Shown here one piece after another: positions 22,601-32,854 of a stretch of 64,000 nucleotides of DNA. The position numbers were made by a program, and so were the translations under genes. Where the stretch lies: assembly GCA_004352715.1 (NCBI GenBank), contig SCFE01000005.1:4181751-4245750 (forward strand), given 5' to 3'. The stretch's first letter is position 1; every line of letters begins with the position of its first letter. The notes beneath the pieces were generated by a model that worked only from the letters and a program-made list of their open reading frames with translations, was not told where the DNA came from and ran no database searches. The DNA is from Hofstenia miamia (Eukaryota; Xenacoelomorpha; Acoela).

Positions 22601-23030
22601 ATTTGTTCACTTTTTTCGTAAATATGAATGATATGTATTTAACTTATGAATAGTGTGCGAGGTAAAATAAGATGGATATTGTTAGACATCTCCGGATAGC
22701 TTTGATCTATTGGAGGAAAAAATGAAAAAAGTGATTGAGACAGAATAAGTGATAAAAACTTATGGTGAGCTTGAGAAAAAGAAAACGTATGCTCGTCAGA
22801 AAAACTACTTCTGCATACATCAACAATTTCTGATTCCACAATATTTTCAATAGATGAAATTGAACATTTTGATGCCATATTACAATGATCAGAAGGATTC
22901 TGTAAGTATGAAACGTTACTAACTACTTCGCAATGAATATTTTAACAAATGTGAGATCCAAAATGTTTCCATTTTTATGTGTGGGAAAATTTATTATTTG
23001 TTTGTAGTCTTCCAAACACACTAATTACCG

Positions 23031-24104
23031 ATGCTTTCACCGCGAGCAGTCAGTCCTTGCGAGCGCGCTGTGCTTACCACGCTTAACGCTACGTCGCTTA
23101 TTGCGTTACCTGAAGAGGAGTTAACCAAAAGTAAATTATTAGCTCCTCTCAAGAATCTCGGGAGAGATGAACTAATTATCCTGTTCAACATGCTAGCAGC
23201 CATCAAAGAAACTCCTTCTGAATCCACCAACAAAACTACTCAAGTAACTCCAGAAATAAATCATGTGCCGTCTCAAACACAAAAGAAGATACAACGCCCA
23301 AAACACTTGAGAGCAGAAGCTGAATTTCTTGCCATCGGATCATCAATGTACCGTCATCTGAAAGCTCCGGGCTTACTAAGAACTGCTACATGTGTTCATT
23401 CATATCCGGGAGCCACCATTGAAGACATAGCTGATTTAATTCCGCTTTATCCCGAATCGAATAATGTAAAGAGAATTCTCATTACAATAGGAAGAAACGA
23501 CTTAATGCAAAAGAAAGAAGATTTTACAGATAAGTATAAGAAATTAATTAATGTTATTAAAACTAAATTTAGTTCAGCTAAAGTTTTCCTTGGTGAAGTT
23601 GCTCCTTTTCCTAAGGACGAGGTGTTAAACAAAAAATCCGCTGAACTAAATTTACTTATTAAACAAAACGCCAAGCTGTTAAATTATACCGTTTTCGACA
23701 ACTCTAACTGTTTTTATTTAGGATCTTCTGTTGATAGAAGTTTATTCACGAAAAATGGAATCCACTACACTAAACAAGGTTATGCAACGCTTGCACGCTC
23801 CATCAAATTCTTTTTTAACACGCCGCCGAACCGCGTATTTAATCAGCGATTACGTGATGAAAAGACCCACACCGCCAGCTCGAAATCTTTTATCTTACCG
23901 TTTCCGCCTCAACACCGGTTCTCAAACGCACGCCAACCATTTTTACAAACGCCGCCCAACACCTTTGAACAATCCCCGCCAAAACATGCCTTACTTTCAC
24001 CGCCAATAAACATGCGACGAAGTTATGCCGACGTTCTCTCAACACCACCGCCGTTATCACCCGCCGAGGTTCAGAGGATTAGAAACTTTCTTAGACTTTT
24101 CTAA
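23031..24104 (+). CDS. LINE ORF1: SGNH/GDSL esterase-type protein
   Basis: 357 residues, intact. An N-terminal region of about 60 residues rich in Leu and Glu may form helices. The SGNH hydrolase core follows: block I AIGSSMYR (Ser105 the likely nucleophile), block II PGATIED (Gly127), block III GRND (Asn156), and the last block NGIHYTKQGY with His245, where the usual Asp of D-x-x-H is Asn242. Residues 263-357 are basic and proline-rich with at least six PP pairs and could bind RNA or membranes. In L2/CR1 elements such ORF1 proteins have esterase activity and self-associate. The Asn242 replacement may weaken catalysis. The stop TAA overlaps the ORF2 ATG. Confidence 0.85.
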   Translation: MLSPRAVSPCERAVLTTLNATSLIALPEEELTKSKLLAPLKNLGRDELIILFNMLAAIKETPSESTNKTTQVTPEINHVPSQTQKKIQRPKHLRAEAEFLAIGSSMYRHLKAPGLLRTATCVHSYPGATIEDIADLIPLYPESNNVKRILITIGRNDLMQKKEDFTDKYKKLINVIKTKFSSAKVFLGEVAPFPKDEVLNKKSAELNLLIKQNAKLLNYTVFDNSNCFYLGSSVDRSLFTKNGIHYTKQGYATLARSIKFFFNTPPNRVFNQRLRDEKTHTASSKSFILPFPPQHRFSNARQPFLQTPPNTFEQSPPKHALLSPPINMRRSYADVLSTPPPLSPAEVQRIRNFLRLF

Positions 24105-24106
24105 TG
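24102..24106 (+). promoter_or_regulatory. TAATG stop-start overlap coupling ORF1 and ORF2
   Basis: The ORF1 stop TAA (24102-24104) shares its last A with the ORF2 ATG (24104-24106); a second ATG follows at once. The UAAUG arrangement supports termination-reinitiation in the SART1 LINE and in influenza B segment M. Here it is seen directly in sequence; its use is inferred. Confidence 0.8.
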
Positions 24107-27100
24107 ATGGTAAATTTTATTTTTATATTTTTGACTCTCATTGGGTTATGGCGAATTTTTCATCTAATTTATGCTATTGCTAATAACTCACTGTCTTTCA
24201 TATATTTAATTCTAATTATTCTTAACTCAAAATTCAATATTACCTGTATTAGAGAAACCTTACCTATACATAAACATAATTTAAGAAACAGCATGAATAC
24301 ATGCAAGATATTTAAAAAATGGATTTTCATTAAAACAACAAAACATTCTTTATTCTACTTTCTAGTACTAACAATAATGTTACTTATATCCGGCATTGAG
24401 ATTAATCCCGGGCCTTCCAAAGCCGATAATATTTATGAATACTCAGAATTATCAAACATAATGCATTCAACTAATTCTTTTAAATATATTCACATAAATT
24501 TTCAGAATCTCTCAAAAAAAAATTCGGAATTTAGACAATTCATTTCTGAACTGGATTCAAACTTTATTCTGGGCATAACTGAAACCTGGTTTACAAATGA
24601 TAATCACAATTCGTCCTGGTCAATCGATAACTCTAAATTTAAAATATTTAGAAAGGACAGAAATCCAACTTTTCATTTTAATAAGACAAAAGGAGGTGGT
24701 GTCATGTTTTTAATACCTAAAATACTCAAACCAAAACTTAGGACAGATATAGCAAAAGATTCAACTTATGAAAGTCTTTGGGTTGAAATTCAAAACCCAG
24801 ACAAAAATTTTAATAGTCAATTATTAAATATCTCTTATTGTCCAAATAAAACTTATATAAATAACTTTTTCTTACAAATGGAAGATGAATTTTCTACTGC
24901 TCTGAGTTATAACACGAATATAATGGTAATGGGAGACTGGAATGTAAATCTTCTAAACAATAACGAAAAAAGTAAGCTAGGCAATTTTCTCAATACTTAC
25001 AATATTTCACTAATAAATAAAAAAATTCCTTCTAGAATTTCTGCTAATAGTAAAACGCTTATTGACTATTTCATGATATCAGAAAATGCTTCGTCTTATA
25101 ATTATTTTTGTTTTGAATTTCCATACTCAGATCACTGCCTTATAGCTACTTATTCGAATATTCTAAAAGTTTGTAAACCCTCTAAATCTTGGATAAAAAT
25201 ACGAGAAAAATCAACAGAAAATGTCGAAAAACTTCGACAGTATTTAAAAATCGAAAACTGGAATTCGATATATTCATCATTAACACCTAATGAAATGCTA
25301 TCACATTTTACAAAAACTTTACTTTTCTATTTGGATATATGCTGCCCAGAAAAATATATTCTTTCATCCGAAAATACCAAAAAAACTCAGAATAATGTTT
25401 CAAAACCATGGATTGATTCTAAATGCCTCGATTTAATCGAAATAAAGAAACAGAAATTGAAAAAATACTTAAATTCCCAAACACTGGAAAATCATAATGC
25501 TTATAAATCTGCACGAGATTTATGTAACATGGCTATAAGAAAAGCAAGTAATAATTATTCCCGTTTTCAGTATCAAAGTCTTTCTTCCCAAAAAAATAAA
25601 TGGGAATTTGTTAACAATTTGCTAAATAGAAAAAACATGCGAACCGAAGAAATAGAAAGAATATACTATAAAGATAAATCCATTACAAATAAGAAGGAAT
25701 TCTGCAATGCTTTCAATGAAGTTTTCCTAAATTTAGGAAACTACAACGGTATGAATGTACATTTTTGCTTTAATAAACCCAAAGGAACTCCAAACTCTTT
25801 CTCTTTTCGTTTTGCAACAAAATATGAAATCATAAAGTCGATACAATGTTTAAAAAATAAATCCAGTGGACCCTCTCTAATACCAACATGGTTCCTAAAA
25901 CTCTCAGGTGACTTAATAGCTGAACCAATATGCTACATTTTAAATAATTGTATAAAACACTCCTTTTTTCCAGATGAATTAAAATTGGCAAATATAACAC
26001 CATTATTTAAAAGAAATGATCCCGAAGATTGCGAAAATTATAGACCCATTTCGATCACTTCTCCAATCAGCAAAATTTTTGAACGAATTCTTTTTAATCA
26101 AATTAACGAACACCTTTGTAAACATGATCTCTACTCCAAAACACAATATGGTTTTCGTAAAGGTATTTCTACGAGCGACGCTTTAATACAAGCTACAGAA
26201 AAATGGCGATCAACAATAAATGATAATGAATACTCAGCAATTGCTTGCTTAGACCTCTCAAAAGCTTTCGATTCCATAGACCGCAGTATCTTACTACAAA
26301 AAATTAAAATTCTAGGTTTTTCTAATGACAGCATAGGTCTTATCTCCAGTTACTTATACAATCGCATGCAAAGAGTTAAAATTAATGAATCTTTTTCAGA
26401 TTGGGTATGCACTAAAAATGGGGTTCCACAGGGTACAATTTTGGGTCCGTTATTATTTAATATTTACATAAATGATTTGTCCGAGCAAGTAACATGTGAC
26501 GTTATACAATATGCAGATGATACAATATTATTTCATTCTAATAAATTTCCCGAAAAAGCGGTTCAAACTCTCGAAACAAACTGTGCCTCTCTTGCTAAAT
26601 ATTTTGCCTCTATAAAACTAAGAAAAAATCCACTAAAAACTCAATTCTGTATTGTTAAATCAAAAACTAAATCTACTGATACTTCAAGATACAAACTTAA
26701 TTTCAACGGCATTCAAATAAAACAGGTTGAGTCTTTTAAGTACCTCGGAATAATTTTTGACATACATCTAAATTTTGAAGAGCAACTAAATCATGTTATT
26801 AGAAAAATGGCCATATCGATTAAAGCAATTAACTTAATTTCTCAAAAACTTCCAACTAAAGCAAAAATTCAATTAATATATGCTCTAATATTAAGTCATT
26901 TTAACTATGCCAATGTACTCTACACAGATATAAACCAACAATTTCTCAGGAAATTCCAAGTGCAACTAAATTGGGCTATTAAAGTAGCAGTAAATAATCA
27001 TAGCTTTAATAAGAATAATGAATATAGAAAAATTTCAAAATTATTTTTACATCCGCAATGTTACATCCATATAAATGTCTTAACGACGTTCTTCAAAATA

Positions 27101-27400
27101 GTTAACAATACTTTCCCATACTACAAAAATGACTTTCTTGCTGCAAAATTAGTCAATAAACAAAATAAAAGAACACACATAATTCAACCTATTAGGTATA
27201 AGAAACGAATAATGAAAAATTCATTTCTAAACACAGCTATAAATATGTGGAATGAATTACCAAAATATATTAAACAAATAAGTAAATTAAAAAACTTTAA
27301 AATGAATATTAAAAAATATTTTTGCACTTATAATATAAAAAAACTGAAATGGCGAGGTTATAAATTTTATAATCCTGATTACTCTATTAATAGAAACTAG
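24104..27400 (+). CDS. LINE ORF2: 2A-like leader, APE endonuclease, reverse transcriptase
   Basis: 1098 residues, open throughout. Residues 1-104 are hydrophobic and basic, with two possible membrane segments, and end in a 2A-like NPGP. The endonuclease shows Asn132, Glu160 (ITETWF), GDWN at 277-280, LIDYF (Asp322) and SDH at 342-344, so its known catalytic residues are present. The RT shows KSSGPSLIP, NYRPISITSPISKIFE, YGFRKGIS, LDLSKAFDS (Asp717), GVPQGTILGPLLFNIYIND and YADD at 803-806. The tail has FLNTAINMWNELPKYI, as in CR1/Jockey-type elements. The protein should nick target DNA and prime reverse transcription. No defect was seen, which is unusual among the many dead LINEs of this window. 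Start chosen at the ATG overlapping the ORF1 stop. Confidence 0.92.
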   Translation: MMVNFIFIFLTLIGLWRIFHLIYAIANNSLSFIYLILIILNSKFNITCIRETLPIHKHNLRNSMNTCKIFKKWIFIKTTKHSLFYFLVLTIMLLISGIEINPGPSKADNIYEYSELSNIMHSTNSFKYIHINFQNLSKKNSEFRQFISELDSNFILGITETWFTNDNHNSSWSIDNSKFKIFRKDRNPTFHFNKTKGGGVMFLIPKILKPKLRTDIAKDSTYESLWVEIQNPDKNFNSQLLNISYCPNKTYINNFFLQMEDEFSTALSYNTNIMVMGDWNVNLLNNNEKSKLGNFLNTYNISLINKKIPSRISANSKTLIDYFMISENASSYNYFCFEFPYSDHCLIATYSNILKVCKPSKSWIKIREKSTENVEKLRQYLKIENWNSIYSSLTPNEMLSHFTKTLLFYLDICCPEKYILSSENTKKTQNNVSKPWIDSKCLDLIEIKKQKLKKYLNSQTLENHNAYKSARDLCNMAIRKASNNYSRFQYQSLSSQKNKWEFVNNLLNRKNMRTEEIERIYYKDKSITNKKEFCNAFNEVFLNLGNYNGMNVHFCFNKPKGTPNSFSFRFATKYEIIKSIQCLKNKSSGPSLIPTWFLKLSGDLIAEPICYILNNCIKHSFFPDELKLANITPLFKRNDPEDCENYRPISITSPISKIFERILFNQINEHLCKHDLYSKTQYGFRKGISTSDALIQATEKWRSTINDNEYSAIACLDLSKAFDSIDRSILLQKIKILGFSNDSIGLISSYLYNRMQRVKINESFSDWVCTKNGVPQGTILGPLLFNIYINDLSEQVTCDVIQYADDTILFHSNKFPEKAVQTLETNCASLAKYFASIKLRKNPLKTQFCIVKSKTKSTDTSRYKLNFNGIQIKQVESFKYLGIIFDIHLNFEEQLNHVIRKMAISIKAINLISQKLPTKAKIQLIYALILSHFNYANVLYTDINQQFLRKFQVQLNWAIKVAVNNHSFNKNNEYRKISKLFLHPQCYIHINVLTTFFKIVNNTFPYYKNDFLAAKLVNKQNKRTHIIQPIRYKKRIMKNSFLNTAINMWNELPKYIKQISKLKNFKMNIKKYFCTYNIKKLKWRGYKFYNPDYSINRN
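24344..24415 (+). other. 2A-like motif in ORF2 (hydrophobic stretch + GIEINPGP)
   Basis: Residues 81-104 are a hydrophobic run followed by LLISGIEINPGP, with the predicted skip between Gly103 and Pro104. It differs from the strict D-V/I-E-x-N-P-G-P consensus by Gly for Asp. Skipping would release the 103-residue leader from the endonuclease-RT. The hydrophobic run could also act as a signal sequence when skipping fails, as reported for some 2A-like sequences. Confidence 0.65.
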
Positions 27401-27954
27401 CAATCGCCATAGCCCAAGTTAACCACTTTTTATTTGTAAATAGTCATTGTTTTCTTTTTTTTGTTTAATTTTGTATTACTTTCTTGACGCTTTCAGAATT
27501 TGTTATCAGTATTTCTATTTATTGTTAAAACAATTTCTGAATATAGATTTTTCTTCTTCTTCTATATACCTCATTTAGTCTAATGTTTTTATTACAATTA
27601 TTAAAGATTCTTAACAACAATAAGTTATTCTGTTATTAATTCTATTGAATACAAATAATTGAGTAAACATTTCTTAAATTCTCAATGCCTCGTTCATGTA
27701 AATGGATATAATTGTAACCAATATTTGCCCTGAATACAAGATACTTATCTCAAATCTCGGTAAAGTTGCACATATAAAAAATTTACACTCGAAATATTAA
27801 ACCTGTTCTTTGTAAAATGGCAGGTAATGATAAATTTATTCATTAATAAATATCTCTATGAAACTTTGTAATTACTTGTCTAAAGAAATAAATTGAAGAT
27901 ATTTACACATAAGCCAAAAGATAATTCTAGAAAAAAGTAATTGAATTCAAACGC

Positions 27955-28115
27955 AGGGGCTCAAATTTTACAATCAGGATTATTCAAAACACAGAAATTA
28001 AAACGCCATAGTTGAAGTGTGTAGTATATTTTGTAATTTTTTTGCAGTTTATTGACGCTTTCAGAGTTGCATTAATATAATCATATATTAAATTTTTTCT
28101 AAATAACATTTTTCT
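27955..28115 (+). repeat. Decayed 3' end of the same esterase LINE
   Basis: TTTTACAATCAGGATTATTC, AACGCCATAG and TTGACGCTTTCAGA-TTG match the C-terminal codons and 3' UTR at 27365-27500 with many changes. It is an older, 5'-truncated copy lying about 400 bases downstream of the intact one. The following 28120-29160 holds nothing I recognise. Confidence 0.6.
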
Positions 28116-29167
28116 CCTATTAAAAATTATGCATGCCTGATAGCAAACTAAACCGAAGATTTCGAGACATTTTGGTGCCAACTGTAAAGATCGCAATGAC
28201 ATCTGCAAAATGTGTCTTTACGATCGGTCACACACACCAGGGAAATGCCGCGCAGCAAATAATTTGATTTTCCCTTATCATCTATAATCGAAAATCAAAA
28301 TGGTCTATCATTCTGATTGATGTTGCAGATAGTTTCCCAAGACCCCGCACATATCTGAGCCGTCTCCAAGAGTAATTAAATCAATTCTCTCGCAAAATCT
28401 CTCTGATGAGTGGGTTCAGCCTAATAGAGGCAGCCGTGACATAAAAAATTGAATGTAAGATGATACTATGAAGGCACAGATGGCAATTGCTCTCGGCTAC
28501 GAGAGGTGTCAACTAAGAATGTATTGGTAGTTTAAAGAATCTTCTCAGAATTTGAAGACTGAAGGCTTTAAAGAGATGAAACTTGTACTACATATTAAAG
28601 GCCCAAGATTACTCTCACTCCTACTTCGTTACACAACTGCAATTATATTGTTTTTCTGACGGTTTTCAATCTTGCGTATTGGATTTACGCACCAAAATTT
28701 TGAGTTGGACCAAAACCCAAGATTTACCGCTTCTCTGGCACAATGAATGGCAAAATATAATTTTATTATTATTTACATTTAGAACTAAAACAATTTGTTT
28801 TTCATTTGTATCATAAAATTAATAACTTTGGAATTTGCAATTCATTTTTGACAACATAAAAACTATAAACGCGATAATAAATGTAGTATATTAATACAGA
28901 CATAAATTGATATGCATTAAAAATATTTGGAAAAAGTAGCACCCTTGATTTGAAATGATTCACAAATAAATAAAATTGTAAACAAACGGAATCGCATTAA
29001 AAATACGCATTCGAACGAAAGAAATACTTTTAAAAATATTTGTTTAATAACAGTAGGATTGACAAAATTGAAACACACTGTTACGAATAATTTGTTAAAG
29101 AAATGTTAAAATAAAATAGGTTTTCCTTTTAAAAATCTAAGTAAAAACAAAAAACAATGTTTGGATA

Positions 29168-29539
29168 CAAAGATGGACACGGGACGGGATGGGTCCAAGA
29201 TTTGAATAAAATGAACTGTAACAACCTTGCAAACAATTAAATTTTAAGCCTATCCCTGCAATAATTTATTAGTAAAGTGGGAAAGTAAAAAGATCTGCTA
29301 ACAGAATTGCATATTCCATCCATTAATGAGGACACAATCAATGCGTTTCTTAGCAATAAGCAATAGCAAGCGATGCTTGAGTTGGACCAATTAAATGCAT
29401 ACAGAAAAATTTATGCGTTGAAATGAATCACTAAATATTGACGGGCCGAAAACCGGCTCGAAAAATTCCAACACGGGTCGAAAACGGGTTAATAGTTGAC
29501 GGGCAGGGCCTGAAAATTTCGGGGCTGTGTCCATCTTTG
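29168..29539. mobile_element. hAT-like MITE, 372 bp
   Basis: Perfect 13-bp terminal inverted repeats CAAAGATGGACAC (29168-29180) and GTGTCCATCTTTG (29527-29539), flanked by TTTGGATA and GTTGGACA, which agree in 6 of 8 positions as a worn 8-bp target duplication would. The CA-A-G-ATGG start and 8-bp duplication are hAT characters. No coding capacity. It lies just past the terminal exon of the zinc-finger gene. Confidence 0.65.
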
Positions 29540-29697
29540 GTTGGACATGATAAAATCATTAAGCAGTTGATGCAAAAACAAAGTGTTTAAAATCAACGAC
29601 TTTCTCTAATTTAAAAATTCCGCGATTTAATGATTTTTAAAAAAATGGAATGAAATCCTAAGACAATTAACAATGAATTATGAGCTTAAATACGAAC

Positions 29698-29989
29698 TCA
29701 ATCTTCTGACTCGTAATTTACATCTTGTGCGTTATTCATTCGATTATCAACAATTGCTTCATCTGGATTTAAACACTTGTGCACGTTGCGCAAATGTCCG
29801 CGAACATGAGCTTTGAGGCGAAATGGCGAGCGACAAAGACTGCACATCCAAGGCTTGTGGCCCGTATGAGTAAGATAATGCGCATGGAGATTGGCCCGGG
29901 AATAAAAATTGTGACCACAGAGTTTGCAACAGAAAGGATTGTCAGGATTGTGGATGTATTTGATATGTTGTTGAAGTGTGCCAGTATGT
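29698..29989 (-). CDS. Zinc-finger gene, terminal exon C2 (two and a half C2H2 fingers)
   Basis: Minus-strand exon with acceptor ATTTTAG just above 29989 and stop TGA at 29698-29700. It starts inside a codon (phase 2) and opens with HTGTLQQHIKYIH, the second half of a finger whose first half ends exon C1 at 32855. Two complete fingers follow: CKLCGHNFYSRANLHAHYLTH and CSLCRSPFRLKAHVRGHLRNVH, joined by a TGHKPW linker. An acidic tail (NAQDVNYESED) ends the protein. Joining C1 to C2 gives a perfect C-X2-C-X12-H-X4-H finger, which strongly supports the splice. C2H2 fingers of this type bind DNA. Confidence 0.85.
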
Positions 29990-30489
29990 CTAAAATTAAA
30001 AAAATAACTTTTTTAATTCAGCCCACACTTTGAAAAGCTATAGAATTCTCAATATATGTATACAAAATTGGTTGTAATGATGTTTTAATCAAATATTTCA
30101 AAAACAAACTGTCACATGTATAAGAAAAAATAGAAACATGCTTTTATACCTTATTGCTGTACGAATGTTTTACGATGTGATTTCACAAAATGAAATTTGT
30201 GTTGAAATGATAAGCATTCGAAACAATTGAAAATGTTTACAAGAATAATAAAGAAGTTATCCAGAGCTAAAACAGTAAAGTATTACGAATTCTCAAACCC
30301 AGCTTTTCCAATTGTTCGAACCCAACGTAACTCGCAATTCTGTAAATTCATTTATAGATCTATAATTAGAAAAATTGGCTAAAAATATGTCAGAAGAATT
30401 AACAGGTGTTTGTTAATTCTATTTTCCAAGGATTGATTCTGCTACTTAAGGAAAATCAGTTGTCTTACTCATGAAAATTGGGATAAACT

Positions 30490-31050
30490 ATGTGGAATAC
30501 ATATGAAAAACCTAATATAAAAAGAGGAAATAATGCTAAGATCTTGGGTGTTATTTTGGATGAAAAATTGACACTTGCCAATCATATTCATGAAAGAAGT
30601 CTCTTTGTCATCTTAAAATGGAAAAGATTAGGCTTTAAAGAAAAAGAACTCCAGATCTTATATAAATCTCTAGTGGTTTTAAAGTTAACATATTTTTGTT
30701 CTGTCCGGGGTGGAACTTTAGAATATTTGCTAGATTTTTTAGATAAAGTCCAGAAAAAAAGCAATTAGAATGAAAGTAATAGAAAAATGTACTTCGATAA
30801 TAACTTTGATAAGAAAGTCTAATGAACAATTTTTTAATAAAATAAATCAAATTGGAGAAGACCATATATTAAATAACATCATTCCTAAAAGAACAAATTA
30901 TGCCATTAATCAATTAAGATCTCAAGACGTCCACCAGTAACACTTACTCACTATGAGCGGGAGCTTAACATATTCCTCAACAGCCTACTTAGGGTGTTTA
31001 AATCTTAAATGGATGTGTATCCGTTTTTAAATAAAAGTTTATTTATTTAC
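30490..31050 (+). pseudogene. LINE RT C-terminal fragment
   Basis: The plus strand reads NAKILGVILDEKLTLANHI and YKSLVVLKLTYFCSVRGG (30530-30710), the RT thumb region of a non-LTR element. A frameshift near 30765 is followed by IKVIEKCTSII, RTNYAINQLRSQ and TLTHYERELNIFLNSLLR, a C-terminal tail, ending near 31000 at a short A/T-rich tail (AAATAAAAGTTTATTTATTTAC). The 5' part is missing. It lies in the intron between exons C1 and C2 of the zinc-finger gene, in the opposite orientation. Confidence 0.7.
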
Positions 31051-31317
31051 TCATTCTGAATATTGATATAAGCAAATGCATGAACGTTACATGGATTTAG
31101 TAAACCGGAGAAAATTAATGGCTTTAAAACTTTGCCACATTTTCAAACACTTTTCTCTAAGACTATTAAGAAATCTAGCAATCCTTGGATACTAACACAT
31201 CTTTAGGTTGGCGTGCTCAAATGTAATGATGAAAATTTATACTGTTTCTGAATTAAATGCAAGGAAAATTCCATTTTCATAAATATTTTCAAATTCTTCC
31301 CTACACATAATGTTCGG

Positions 31318-31431
31318 ATAATAAAGTACTCCAAAGTTCATTTCAGCAATATTTCTTAAATTGATTCATTTACCTAGTTTCTAATACTAGAATTAATAAT
31401 AAAGTACTCCAAAGTTCATTTCAGCAATATT
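31318..31431. repeat. 36-bp direct repeat, 78-bp period
   Basis: ATAATAAAGTACTCCAAAGT... at 31318-31353 is repeated identically at 31396-31431. Local duplication of no known function. Confidence 0.75.
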
Positions 31432-31719
31432 CTCTAGGAAAAATAAATTAGTAACGTTCAAACACCGGCTAACTCTGAATTAATTATAAACAGGCTTGGT
31501 ATGCATGAATAAAGGCATTAAATGCACGGGACACTGCAGGTGGCGCTTTTCGCTGCATACGAAGCTGCATGGCAATATTGCATAACGTGCAATTTTCAAT
31601 GCATGAGTGCATAAATACTTACAAATAGAACTTATTAAGTTTGTCAGTGAGGGCGCGTGCAGTAATTTCAATCAGAAATGGGAGGGGGTGGACAGTTTCG
31701 TTATGTTAGTGGTTTTACA

Positions 31720-32560
31720 TCACTCAACGTTCATTATATGTATAAATGAGTCTCTAACTGCCATACATAATGCCAAAGCCAAACTATCCACGACGGAGTT
31801 GTTGGATAAAAGCGACAACTTGCTCTGAAGAAAATATAGATATCGGTGAAAAAAAAATAACCGATTCTATGGGACGCTACGTACGCCACGCCATTGTTGG
31901 TACATTTGAAGATGAAAAAGTATATTTGGTGAATATAGGTTTCTCGGAACATGTGGATCATACCACATGTGCTCCATTCATACAACAGACAATAAACAAT
32001 ATTTCAGGTGAACCAGATGAGTTTCTGCCAATTACTACTGACTGTGCTTCGTACATGATACTGAAACTCATACCAACATATTGCGACAACAAAATGGCAA
32101 TGAACCGTCACAGAATGCAATTGCGCCTTCAAAACATCAACAACTGCTAATCGCAGATCATATGTTTGCTGAAAAACTTCTAGAAAAGTGATCGATCGCC
32201 ACAATAGGCAATAGCTGGTATTTATCTCGCATCAACCGATTTCGAAGAAAGTAAAGAACAAAGCTGGAGAATGTTTGACTCACGTCTAGGAGAAATACTG
32301 GTCGCATCAATCAAAGATGGAGCAGAAACTACTATACGAGAAGTGTCCTATTGCAGCAGCAGACGTGGAACGTTACTTCTTCCGCTTCAAATGTGTCCTC
32401 ATTGACAACAAAACCGACTGACTGGCGAAATTTTCTTTTGATCCGTCGTTTCTACCGTGCATATAAGGACGCAAAATGCATATTAGTGCATATCCAGCTT
32501 TTACCGCATATCTGCATGCATATTTGGCGATTTTGAATGTATTAACCCTGGTTATAGTTA
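31720..32560 (+). pseudogene. hAT-like transposase remnant
   Basis: The open segment 31770-32150 contains DSMGRYVRHAIVGTFEDEKV, VDHTTCAPFIQQTINN and LPITTDCASYMILKL. The D-S/T-x-G-R-x-V...V-G-T start, the N/D-H-T/S-T middle and the V-T-D-A-A-P-Y-M box of hAT-type transposases are all recognisable in this order. The region before it starts in another frame and the downstream part (32160-32560) is broken by stops, with FLLIRRFYRAYKDAK as the last protein-like piece. No inverted ends were found. It lies in an intron of the zinc-finger gene and is not functional. Confidence 0.55.
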
Positions 32561-32854
32561 TAACTTTTGTAAAATTTAGGGAGAGTCTTTATTTAACTTA
32601 CATATTCGACAGCACACTGTTTGGTTCCGATGAGCATCAAACTCATTACGATGAGTAGGCAAACACAATGACTATAACTACAAAGTGCTCAAAATTGTTG
32701 AATTTTACTAGGTCAGATAAACTTAGCAAGCCAGTTAGTGCTCCAACAACTGATCACAGAAAAGGTTGTTCAAAATGAAAGTAAATTTTAATGAATCGGA
32801 ACATTTAAGCACCACAATGATGGGCTCTACAAGCATTTCGTTTTAAAAGATTAC

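Larger units (their letters stand above)
22950..27563 (+). mobile_element. Full-length CR1/L2-like LINE with esterase ORF1, apparently intact
   Basis: Contains a short 5' UTR, ORF1 (23031-24104), ORF2 (24104-27400), a 150-base 3' UTR and a short (TTC)4 run at 27551-27562 that may be the 3' tail. Neither ORF has an internal stop. An SGNH-esterase ORF1 is known from L2/CR1-group elements. The 5' boundary is uncertain (22900-23030). A decayed copy of the same 3' end lies at 27955-28115. Confidence 0.85.

Noticed and set aside
28230-28560. GC-richer patch with possible exon
   Set aside because: No frame longer than about 30 codons with splice sites in phase; left unannotated.
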